Origin: Hypomyces perniciosus
Lineage: Eukaryota > Ascomycota > Sordariomycetes > Hypocreales > Hypocreaceae
Reading direction: 5' to 3'
Assembly (NCBI GenBank): GCA_008477525.1
Contig: SPDT01000003.1
Location: 4,122,232-4,186,231, forward strand
DNA: 64,000 nucleotides
The notes under the pieces were generated by a model. The model ran no database searches and was not told the DNA's origin. It was given only the letters and a program-made list of their open reading frames with translations. This document shows positions 41,588-50,450 of this stretch, one piece after another. Position 1 is the stretch's first letter. Every line of letters begins with the position of its first letter. Position numbers and translations under genes: made by a program.

Positions 41588-43798
41588 TTAACTATAATTA
41601 AAAAGAAATTAAGCACACTAAGCAGATCTTAAAATAAACCCCTAAAAGATATTACCAATAAATAGCACTTTAAACTATATATAAAATATTTAATAATAAT
41701 ACTATACTTTAATGTATTAAAAAGTACTATACTACTTAAAATAATAATATATTCCCAGAAAATATAAAGTTTAATAATAAAGGAACTTAATAATAAAATA
41801 AAAAAATCTAAATCCTAGACAAACTCCAGAAAAATATAATTATAGAAGTTTATTAATACCTAGTATACAAATACAAAAGTATTCGCAAAACCCATAAATA
41901 AATATAAAAATACTTTAAGGTTTAAAGGCTTAAAAAAGTAATATAAAATATTATTTCTCACTATACAATTTATAGAACAGTTAAACCTTTAAAATATAAA
42001 CTATATAGTAAGTAAACTCTAACCTTTACTAATACTAAAATAACTATAAAAGTCAATATTATTAAACTTTATTATTAAACTACTACTATCTATTAAATTA
42101 AAAATAAAAATTAAATATAATAATATTTTAATAATTATAAACCAATTTACTAAATACTTTTACTTCCTTTTATATAAAAAAGCAATAAATATAGAAATAT
42201 TAGCCTATATATTCTTATAATTTATTGAAGTTAACTATATAATTCCAGCTAAAATTATTTTTAACTAAAGATTAACCTTTATATCTAAATTCTAGTAAAT
42301 ACTTATAAATTAATTAAATATAAATTATAAGCTTAATACTATATATTACCTATAAATAAATAATTAAACAGAATGCATTAACTAGATTATTAAAGTTTAT
42401 TTGAAAAGTTATATTAACTTTAACTAAAATAATTAAATAAAAAAGCTACTAATTATATAAATATCCTATAACAGTAACATTTTAAAATTAACTAAACTTA
42501 GCCTTATATACATTAACTATAGCTTTACACTAGATATATGTAAAGCGCTAAAGAAAGGCCTATATATCGATAAAGTATAAATTAAAGCTAAAGATATAAA
42601 GCAGTTATATAAAAAAATACAGGTATACTTTGACTTTATATAAAAGAAAATAAAGAAGTACGCTAATAAATATAAATTAAAAGGACTAAACTTTAAAGAG
42701 GGAGATATAGTTTACCTATACTATTATTTACTAAGAAAAAAGACTGCAAATATTAAAATAATGCAACTAAGTAATAAATTAAATTTTAAGAAACTTAAAC
42801 TTTACCTAATTAAAAAGGTTATTTTAAAAGTTATTTATAAACTTATATTATTAAATAGTATTCAAATTTACCTAGTATTTTATATTTTACTACTCGAAAA
42901 AGTATTATAAAATAAATTAAACAATAGACTAATTTTAGACTTAATTAAAATCCTACCAGTCAAAGAAAAATACAAAGTTAAAGAAATTAAAGCCATAAAA
43001 AAAAATAAACGCTAGTATTTAATAAAGTAGAACAACTATAGAGAAAAATATAACTTTTAGGAACTTAAAAAATACTTTAAGTACTCCCAGATAACTTTAC
43101 AGTAATTCCACTAAAATCTAAGCCTTTTAATAAAAAGTCTAATAAAGTATTAAAAGTAAAAAAATCAATACCTTAAAAGTCCTAAACCTTTAAAAGAATT
43201 TCCAATTCCTGCCACTTTAAATCTTCTAGTTTATCTAAAAGTCTTAACCTACACTCAACTATCTCTTTACCTTTAATCTACAGCTGTTATTTTTAACGAC
43301 AAAAACGCTCCAAATAATCTAAAGCTTTATCCATTTCCGCCTAAACCTTATAAAAGGCTTTACAATAAAATAATAAAAGCTTTTCCGCTAACTCCTCAGC
43401 AGAATTAAAATATTATAATTTAAAAACAATATTTCATACTAAAAAACAGTTTTAACTATAACATTAAAAGAAAGATCTTCAAAAAAATATATAAAAATTT
43501 AACGCAACCCCCGCACTATTATATAGACAACCAATATAAATATACTTACTGCATTTTAAAAAGCAATCGCTTATATAACACTTTAAGCCGCAAAAGAGAT
43601 AATAAAAATAAAGCATAACATTAAAACTATTAATATTAATTAAATCTGCAAATTTATAATAATACAAAATTAATTTAATATAAATAGGCTATAGATTATT
43701 AGATATAATAAACAGTTAAGAAAAAAGATATTATATATAAAAAAAGGGAAAGGATTAAAATAGGTCTTAAAGACAAGACTAATAGGAAAGGGATATTA

Positions 43799-44206
43799 TA
43801 TTATAACCCGACTATATTAAAGACTAGGTTACAGGGGCATAAAGAAATATCAGTTATATTAACTAATTATTAAAAAGTAATTACTATACTAAAAGTAATC
43901 ACTTAAACACTTACTACACTAAAAAGCATAATTATTTACTTGATTACTATACTATTGCAGTAATTGCAGCCACGCTTATTAAAATATCAGTAATTATATA
44001 TAGATTTCCTTTATATATATATAACTAGCTTATTATTTATTTAATAAAGTTATTTAAACAGTTATTAATAAATTGCATTTACTAAAACCGCCTATTTTAC
44101 AGAATTGTAACTATATTACCCAGCTCAGTATTTATCCCTGACCTCTCTGTTAATATAAACCCACAAACCTCGGTTTATCCCTGAAGAATCAACCCGGATC
44201 GTTACA
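43799..44206 (+). repeat. 3' LTR of outer Gypsy element (408 bp)
   Basis: Same length as the 5' LTR and aligned throughout. Starts TATTATAACCCG (a mutated TGTCACGACCCG) and ends GATCGTTACA. Here the left half is RIPed and the right half retains G+C. Confidence 0.85.
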
Positions 44207-44244
44207 CTATGCGCCACCCGCGAAAATTTCTTTAGCTTTTAATT

Positions 44245-45372
44245 CCAAGTAGTGCTATTTATATAAATAGTCTATACGCTGCCCGCGAAAATCTCCCTAT
44301 AGCTATTCGCACTATATAACTTAATTTTTTATATAATACTACAATAAATAGCAGTAATAATATATTATTTTATATATTACTTTAATTAATAAATCTTTAA
44401 TGTCCCTTTTATCTACTTTATATAAAATCTCTTTAATTTAACTATTTTTTTTAATTATATAGCTAATATAATATTATTAAACTCTTTAATCTTAATTAAT
44501 ATTATAGTTAAAATATACCTTTATTATTATAATATTTTATAGTTAAGTTTAAGTAAATCTAGCAGCTTTAAAGGTAACTGCAGCTATTTAGGATTTTTAT
44601 TATTAAAATTTATATAATTAATAAAGTTAAAGCTAGATATATTTTAAATAAAGTTAATAAAGGGTTAACAGGGATATTTATTATAGTAAAAGGCGCTAAT
44701 AATATTAAATTAGTAGTATTATTATGGCTAAATGTATTACTAAAAATATTAGGAATTAAGAGTAATGCTATTTATACAGATAGAAATTGCTATTTATACA
44801 GATAGTCTGTACGCTACCCGCAAAAATCTCCCTAGCTTTTAATTCCTAACATTTTCAATAACACATTTAACTATAATAACACTACTAATCTAATATTATC
44901 AGCGCCTTTTACTGTAATAGATATCCCTGTTAACCCTTTATTAACTCTATTTAAAGATATATCTAGCTTTAACTTTATTAATTACGCGGATCCTAATAGC
45001 GAAAATCCTAAACAGCTATAGTTACCTTTAAAGCTGTTAGATTTGCCTAAACCTAACTATAAAATATCGCAACAATAAAGCTATATTTTAACTATAGCAT
45101 TAGCTAAGATTAAAAAGTTTAATAATAGTATACCAGCTATATAGCTAAAAGAATAATCGGGCTAAAGAGATTTTATATAAAGTAAATAAAAGGGATATTA
45201 AAAACTTATTAATTAAAGTAATATATAGAGTAATATATTACTGCTGCTATTTATTATAATATTATATAAAGGATTAAGTTATATAGTGCGAGTAACTGCA
45301 GGGAGATTTTCGCGGGCGGCGTATAGACTATTTATATAAATAGCAATTTCTATCTATATAAATAGCACTACT
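44245..45372. repeat. Foldback: about 0.5-kb inverted repeat with 76-bp spacer
   Basis: Left arm 44245-44760 and right arm 44837-45372 are near-complementary along their length. Examples: TGCTATTTATATAAATAG at 44253-44270 against its complement near 45328-45345, and the TAACAGGGATATTTATTATA stretch near 44665 against the segment at about 44905-44930. The right arm is longer, with a 22-bp extra piece near 45346. The spacer contains another copy of the TACAGATAGAAATTGCTATT unit. It lies in the hAT body beside the outer LTR element. It could be an inverted duplication or a separate foldback element. Confidence 0.75.
44774..44840 (+). repeat. Dispersed repeat unit with TACAGATAG and CCCGCRAAAATC
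   Basis: The unit GCTATTTATACAGATAGAAA followed by AGTCTGTACGC-ACCCGCAAAAATCTCCCTAGCTTTTAATTCC is nearly identical to the sequence split by the outer retrotransposon (22692-22737 plus 44212-44245). Shorter copies lie at 44253-44305 and, inverted, at 45300-45345. Confidence 0.7.
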
Positions 45373-46300
45373 TTAATATAATTACTAATTGTTATACTAC
45401 TAAACTATATAGGCTATAATACTTTTCTTTATTTAACTGCTTTTGTTAAAGGGTATAGAGTACGCTCTACCCCCTATATTATTAACTAGCGTATATTTAT
45501 AGTAGGGACATAGCAGGGATTATTAACTAATAAGAAATAATAGTAGCATTCTAACAGGGATAAAGGTAACTTTACTAGTATATAAAAAGCAATAGTAAGA
45601 ATAGTATTAAATAAAGTACTAGAAAGTCACTTTAATAGTATATATAACCACCTAATATAGCCTTATTAACAGTAACTATTTTAATATTAAATATACCAAC
45701 TTTAATAAATAGTTATATATAATTATATAAAGCATTTCTAATAAAGCGCTCTGAATAATATATAGCTATTATCTATCTCTTTATTTAGGTAAGAAAATAT
45801 AGACTTATGTCACGTGATATAGAGAGGCAGCAGGTTACTAACTGTTAAAGAGGTATATACCGCTATAATAAGTGGGTCTAGGTAGTCAAGTGTAGAATAT
45901 TCAGGGTATAGACTGTATTAGCTGAATTATCCTTAGAAATTCCGGCTGCCCTGCCCTTTACTGTAATTTTAATTGCGACTCTGATCGCGACCCCGAAATT
46001 ACACAATAACCTCGCCACGCCTCAATTGGCCCTTCTTTTACAGCTTTTGCATACATCAATATATCAGATACAATGAGCCTTATACTATTTGAATCTACTC
46101 CTCATCGCGGTATTATTTTTATAGTGCTTGAGTGATAAGGAGGCTTAATATAAAGTTAAGGGCGTTTAACTGGGCTGTATAATTAGATGTTTAATATATT
46201 TTTAATGGGTTTGAGATAGCTTTATATTTGATCAAATCTATCAAATTCAATCAAATATAGCAAAATGTAGTCAATCAGTCAAATATAAGGGTCATATTTG
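44841..46300. other. Right body of hAT-like element, no recognisable gene
   Basis: Apart from the foldback, 45373-46215 is AT-rich to mixed sequence without a usable reading frame. Base composition becomes normal at about 45930-46110. No transposase motif was recognised on either strand. Confidence 0.5.
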
Positions 46301-46326
46301 CTCTGATTGCTCGAAGAGCAGCGCTG

Positions 46327-46334
46327 TTCACCAA
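46327..46334. repeat. 8-bp target-site duplication, right copy
   Basis: TTCACCAA immediately outside the right inverted terminal repeat. It is identical to 22404-22411. Joining the flanks through one copy gives GAG ATG GAA GCG GCT and onward into TTG GTG AAC CAC, restoring E-M-E-A-A-G-L-V-N-H of the phosphorylase domain. Confidence 0.9.
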
Positions 46335-47143
46335 GCCAGCCGCTTCCATCTCAAAACATAGAACGCCCTTCTCCGCAGCCAGCATATCTCGAATCTTGGC
46401 ATCCTTCATCAACTGGTTTGCGGAAGCAATCAGACCGTAGTGAATTGCCGGATTATCCTCATCTTCAGTCCGTTCAGGTCGGGGTTCTAGGCTCGATAGC
46501 TCATTTCCACATGCCTCGACACAGCTCGATTTGTTGTTTGGGGGATGAAGGACATCACTTCGATATAGTCTGTCGCTGCTAGAGTTGGGCCGTCTGTACT
46601 TTCGTAGCTTTGGCTTACTATCAATAATAGCATTGATGGCGACCTCAAGCTGATTCCCTTCACTCTCGTACTGCGCCTTAAGGCCCTGTACTGCCGTGCG
46701 TAGGCAAGTCGGTGGTTGGTTTAAAAACCCTGTTGTTTGAAAGCTCTGATTATGTATGGTCTTGCCAAAGTCGTACTGGAACACACCACCCTGACCACCG
46801 CGTGGAGAGCTAACCACAACATCACCCAAGTGAATTTCATTCTCTCGGGTTAGGTTAGTGCGCCACCGCCGATACCAACCAACAAGCCTATTCTGACATT
46901 CGGGAAGCTATTATGCATATCTGCAGCCACACGAGCTGCAGAGGAGGTGCCATACTCCCCTTCAGGTAGGACAGCGATGACAACATTGTGTTTTCCAAGT
47001 TTGCCTAATGTATAATGGTTGTAATCATGCAGGGGAAGACCTTCTGGTCCTTGGTGCACTTCGTCGAGGAAAGCTCGCGCGGCAACATACTCGACTGTGA
47101 TTGCGCATATCCAGCCGACCGTGTAGCTGTTAGGGTCTGACAT
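46327..47143 (-). pseudogene. 5' part of the split NLR gene: PNP/UDP-phosphorylase domain
   Basis: N-terminal domain of the gene continued at 22411-18424. The ATG at 47143 starts [19 protein letters not shown], the standard opening of fungal phosphorylase-type NLR domains, followed by [10 protein letters not shown]. There the frame breaks: GGTTA is duplicated in tandem at 46848-46857 (plus strand). Without one copy the frame would continue as [18 protein letters not shown]; with both it hits a stop. The second frame then runs to EKGVLCFEMEAAGLVN, where the hAT-type insertion begins. Beyond the junction the frame only enters transposon sequence. The flanking coding DNA has normal base composition, so RIP did not spread visibly into it. 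Confidence 0.85.
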
Positions 47144-48742
47144 GCTCCCCAACTCAGTATATAACGGTAAACCAATGGAGGATCTCTGTGCTTCGTAATC
47201 GGCCTCGAGTCACCTTAGTCGCTAGAAGGGTCTTTATGACTGATGATGAATACAGGTGTCGACATTGCCTACTGTTCCGATACCTCGGAAGCGGGGGTTC
47301 CAGGCATCAGCCGCATATTAGCCAAGCAACGAGGAGCGTCAGCGTCAATGCCAGGGTCCATCCGCAAGCTTGACCAAGGGTGTCTTCATGCTTCAGATCC
47401 CTCAGATAGAAATCCTCTGTGGTATTTAGGTCGGCTTCACAAAGGGCTCTTTTTCGGCTGGGTGTTCCTGGTTGGTTCGGGTCGTTGTGATGCATTTGAA
47501 GGGATATTGTGCCCACGAAGAATATTATGGCCTTGATTTCTCCAAAAAGCCAAATAGGCCACTTATATTTTATGCAACTCCCGAAAACTTGAGGAAACCA
47601 TAAGCATCTGGAAGACGGAACTTTTTGGTGAATCGTGCTGTGGATGGCCCATGGTGGCTCTTTTGGAGTGATGATGTTGCTAGAATATCGCGTTTTCCGA
47701 GGTTTATTCCGGTGTTTTTTGTTCACCCTCTTGACTGTGTGTGTAAAAATAACCTATTCTGTCGCCAAAAGCATGATCATCAGCGAGAACGAATTTTTTT
47801 TAGAACAACAGCCGCATAGCACTACACTTCTGCCTGTAGCCAAGAAGGCCTCTACTTATTGTGCTCCTCTACGCGCGGCTTGGATTTCGTACAGGCCTAT
47901 TTGAGGCTACAGGCAGGACACAAACCACCCAACATTGAGAACGAGCCACTAACACGATATGCATGTGTCAGACCAGAAAACCACCAAAATGTGAGCCCAC
48001 ACTGTATGCGTGGATAAATGACCTTATATGTAATGCGACAGCATGTCTACAGTGGACAAACATCTACAGCATACAAGCACCAGCATGCTCCTCCAATGGT
48101 TGATATCACAAATAGTACATATATGGATAGGTTTCCGGGCTAAACCATCACCCAACAAGATTTGCGACGTCCCACAATGGCGAGGTTTTGTACAGAGCGT
48201 CATTCTATATCTTCTCGCGCGAGGAGAGCACTAGACACCCGGCATACTGCAACAGATACTTCTACAGACACAGACAGATTAATCCTCTATCGCCTACTTG
48301 TTAATAAATGATTCGTGACCCTTCGAAACCTGGCAATGTCTGCGGACTTTTGCGCAGAAGCTCTCATGCCTAGTAATTCGACATCTCGAGCCAGGTGGAG
48401 TCGGGGCCTATCTAAGCAGACAGGCAGCTGGTGTTATTGTATGGCCCCTTGGGCTTGAGATGGCTGGGGCTATGATTGATATCTGGGGTCGCGGAGGGGT
48501 CGCGTATTCGGATACTTTTGAACACTAATTTTAGCTATGCCGCGCTCTATCACATATTTTAATGGACTTTAGATATCAATACAATTATTATCCCCTCCTT
48601 ACCTCTATACTCGCTCCTAGTCTTTTTCGTGACCCTTTCTGGTTGGGTATATCTTTATTCCTTTACTCTTTTCTATTATCCCCTCTACATCCATAACAGT
48701 ATTGTCCGCTCGGCAACGAAATATAGAGATAGTCAATCATTA
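47144..48742. other. Intergenic region between NLR 5' end and two-TM gene
   Basis: Presumed promoter region of the NLR pseudogene plus unassigned sequence of normal composition. A minus-strand frame ending at 47307 could encode a short protein with one hydrophobic C-terminal helix (WTLALTLTLLVAWLICG), preceded by a polar stretch with an internal Met; it has no recognised family and may be chance. Nothing else could be supported. Confidence 0.4.
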
Positions 48743-49755
48743 TTTCGCGAAGGAGGGATATGTTTGGCGTTGTCTCTCCAGAATGGCTCCACTCCCATCT
48801 CTCCAAGTCTCTTCCTCTCATAACGTTTTGTCGCTTGCCAATTGCTAAGGATCCAAATCGAGGCGAATAATATGATGGCGACACTCGCAATCAGAGGTGC
48901 AAGGATGGAGAACACGGTCAAGCCATAGCTGACGGCCTGGAAAGCATCATTCGAGACTAATTTATCCGTCGCTAGACCGACTTGCATCGCTGTGAGAACG
49001 ATAACGACGTAACCAAGTACCGTGATGAGTGCGGCAAAGTTGTCGCGGATCAGGTCCCCGTAAACCGCGTAGCCAGAGACCCTGGAATATCCTCTAAAGA
49101 GATAACCCCTTAACCGGTATACCTTATTCAGGCGGCCCAGGCGGAGCTCGCCGTACCAATACCTTGGATTGACGGCTGCATAACAGTGGTTCTCCAGGAG
49201 TTCACTAGACAGAGTCTTCCAGTGTTCCCAAGTCAGTGCCTCTGGTAGAAGACCCTTTTCATGTGCGATTCGGAAGTCGCTTCGGTATGCAATGAGAGCG
49301 CAGTACGAGAACAAGAATCCCCGGGCACAGCTGTCGAGCTCGCGATGCCGTGGGCTGTCATCATCTAGAATGTGAACTTTCCAAAAGTCCGTGTCTAGTA
49401 GGTAGTCTGGTAAAGGTTTGAGATAAATTCCTTTGGGTCCCCAGACCAGGTGCAACTCTGGGTTCTCTGTGATGACAATGTCCCGGGACAGTACAAGTTG
49501 GTGATGCAGCGGGCGAGGAGGCATGGGCCGGCCACAAGCCCATAACCAATCTTGAATGGCATTGATCTTTATCACGAGAAGTTCCTGCTCAAGAAATTCT
49601 TCCAAGTTTTTGGCTGGAGGTAGGATGTCGTCTGCTTTGGAGCGAGTGGTGGCGGGAAAAATTGCCGTGAAGCGCATTGCGTCCTGTCCATTGTTGGTAG
49701 TTGTAGCGTTGCCTTGGGCGAGCGCCTGAATAGTGAAAGGTGGTGATTTCTTCAT
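48733..49755 (-). CDS. Conserved fungal protein with C-terminal transmembrane helices, function unknown
   Basis: Single-exon frame of 340 residues from the ATG at 49755; an upstream in-frame extension lacks another ATG. The N-terminal 60 residues are polar. The middle contains LPDYLLDTDFWKVHIL and RGFLFSYCALIAYRSDF, then the characteristic NPRYWYGELRLGRLNKVYRL block. Two hydrophobic helices follow (about residues 245-265 and 280-310: ALITVLGYVVIVLTAMQVGL and LTVFSILAPLIASVAIILFA), then a basic tail. I recognise this layout from uncharacterised proteins common in filamentous ascomycetes but know no assigned function. It lies between the split NLR gene and the second NLR-like gene, divergent from the latter, which hints at but does not show a shared role. 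Confidence 0.7.
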   Translation of the reverse strand: MKKSPPFTIQALAQGNATTTNNGQDAMRFTAIFPATTRSKADDILPPAKNLEEFLEQELLVIKINAIQDWLWACGRPMPPRPLHHQLVLSRDIVITENPELHLVWGPKGIYLKPLPDYLLDTDFWKVHILDDDSPRHRELDSCARGFLFSYCALIAYRSDFRIAHEKGLLPEALTWEHWKTLSSELLENHCYAAVNPRYWYGELRLGRLNKVYRLRGYLFRGYSRVSGYAVYGDLIRDNFAALITVLGYVVIVLTAMQVGLATDKLVSNDAFQAVSYGLTVFSILAPLIASVAIILFASIWILSNWQATKRYERKRLGEMGVEPFWRDNAKHIPPSRNND

Positions 49756-50450
49756 GCTCGCGACCACGATCCGGTGTCACAACACAAGGAGTAAGATCCA
49801 GAGATGCTTAAGATTGTTGAGATTCTCGGTTAATAGCTTTATGCCCCCTGGTTATACTCGTAAATCTACGGAGCAGATAGGGTGGTGGGATGAATATATA
49901 AGTGGGGCGTTCTATTAAATGCTCACACTTTTGTACTAGAAAGGTGAGAAAATAGCCTACCTACCATAAAGATAAAAAAGTGGGATATGTACATACATAC
50001 GGAGTATAGGTGCAAGATATAGGTTATTTTCGAACGGCAGGGGTATTTAGAACGCCCCGCTTGTGGTACTTCATATAGTATTATTGGTGGATAAATCTTT
50101 CCCTGCCTTATTCTAGTTATGTTCTGGGCATCAGCGGCCCCCAACCTGCATGTTCGGCGGGTTGACCATGTACGTCGGGCCGAGTATTGGTGGGTTGGAA
50201 GATTGCTTCTCCGTTGATTGGTCTCGGAATTGAGTCACACTTGGGGGCGAAGAGAAGCCAGGGATTCGCTTGCATCAGCTGATGGTGGCTTAGTTTCAGC
50301 TCGGAAATTACGAAGTACGGGGTACGGAGTACAAATATTAGATTTTCCCTTCAACTACTTCGTACTCCGTAGTCTATACGAGGTGCGGAGTATCGCGAAC
50401 TAAGTCGAGCAATTCTGCAATACTATCACTTCCTGCAAGACTGGTCCAAG
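49756..50450. other. Divergent promoter region rich in TACGGAGTA motifs
   Basis: Shared 5' region of the two-TM gene (minus) and the hydrolase-NACHT-ankyrin gene (plus). TACGGAGTA/TACTCCGTA occurs at 49998-50006, 50323-50331 and 50363-50371, with TACGAAGTAC at 50309-50318 and a degenerate TGCGGAGTA near 50384. The motif density is the highest in the window. No gene is seen. Confidence 0.6.

Larger units (their letters stand above)
22738..44206 (+). mobile_element. Outer Ty3/Gypsy LTR retrotransposon, RIP-mutated and interrupted
   Basis: Bounded by two 408-bp LTRs (22738-23145; 43799-44206) and by 5-bp flanks CTGTG (22733-22737) and CTATG (44207-44211), a target duplication differing by one G/A transition. 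Its own length without nested elements is about 7.75 kb. Through the RIP stops, plus-strand conceptual translation reads Gypsy RT start DNTNTTFYKIYNLNEKELKS at about 26600-26651. It resumes after the first nested element as AKKYI-PSLLKAGYFIIFIL and YRQLNKATIKD-like sequence at 33290-33450, and ends the RNase H region as ALSK-VNYN at the second insertion site. No intact frame remains. Confidence 0.85.
22412..46326. mobile_element. hAT-like DNA transposon carrying a nest of retrotransposons
   Basis: A 23,915-bp insertion bounded by terminal inverted repeats that read inward as CAGCGCTGCACTTCGAGCAA (left) and CAGCGCTGCTCTTCGAGCAA (right), 19 of 20 identical, starting with CAG and flanked by an exact 8-bp duplication. 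Subterminal repeats built on ATATTTGA and TTTGATAGATTTGATCAAAT occur just inside both ends (22431-22560 and 46215-46300). Subtracting the nested outer retrotransposon and its 5-bp duplication leaves about 2.44 kb of the element itself (22412-22737 and 44207-46326). I could not recognise a transposase in it, so it is probably a non-autonomous or deletion derivative. Superfamily assignment rests on ends and duplication length. Confidence 0.8.

Noticed and set aside
43479..43667. Minus-strand open frame of 62 codons in the AT-rich nest
   Set aside because: Composition (Tyr/Phe/Ile-rich) is that of random AT-rich sequence; it lies in the 3' internal part of the outer Gypsy element on the wrong strand.
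22412..46326. Interpretation of the whole 23.9-kb insert as a Starship
   Set aside because: No recombinase gene inside; ends are inverted repeats with an 8-bp duplication, and most content is explained by nested LTR elements. The DUF3435 gene is 12 kb outside.
22412..46326. CRISPR-like or satellite array in the AT-rich region
   Set aside because: Repeats are LTR pairs and short transposon subterminal motifs, not regularly spaced units; the organism is a eukaryote.
47307..47726. Minus-strand 139-codon frame as a gene
   Set aside because: Starts at a non-ATG codon; only the last ~60 residues look possible and there is no homologous family I recognise. Mentioned only within the intergenic entry.
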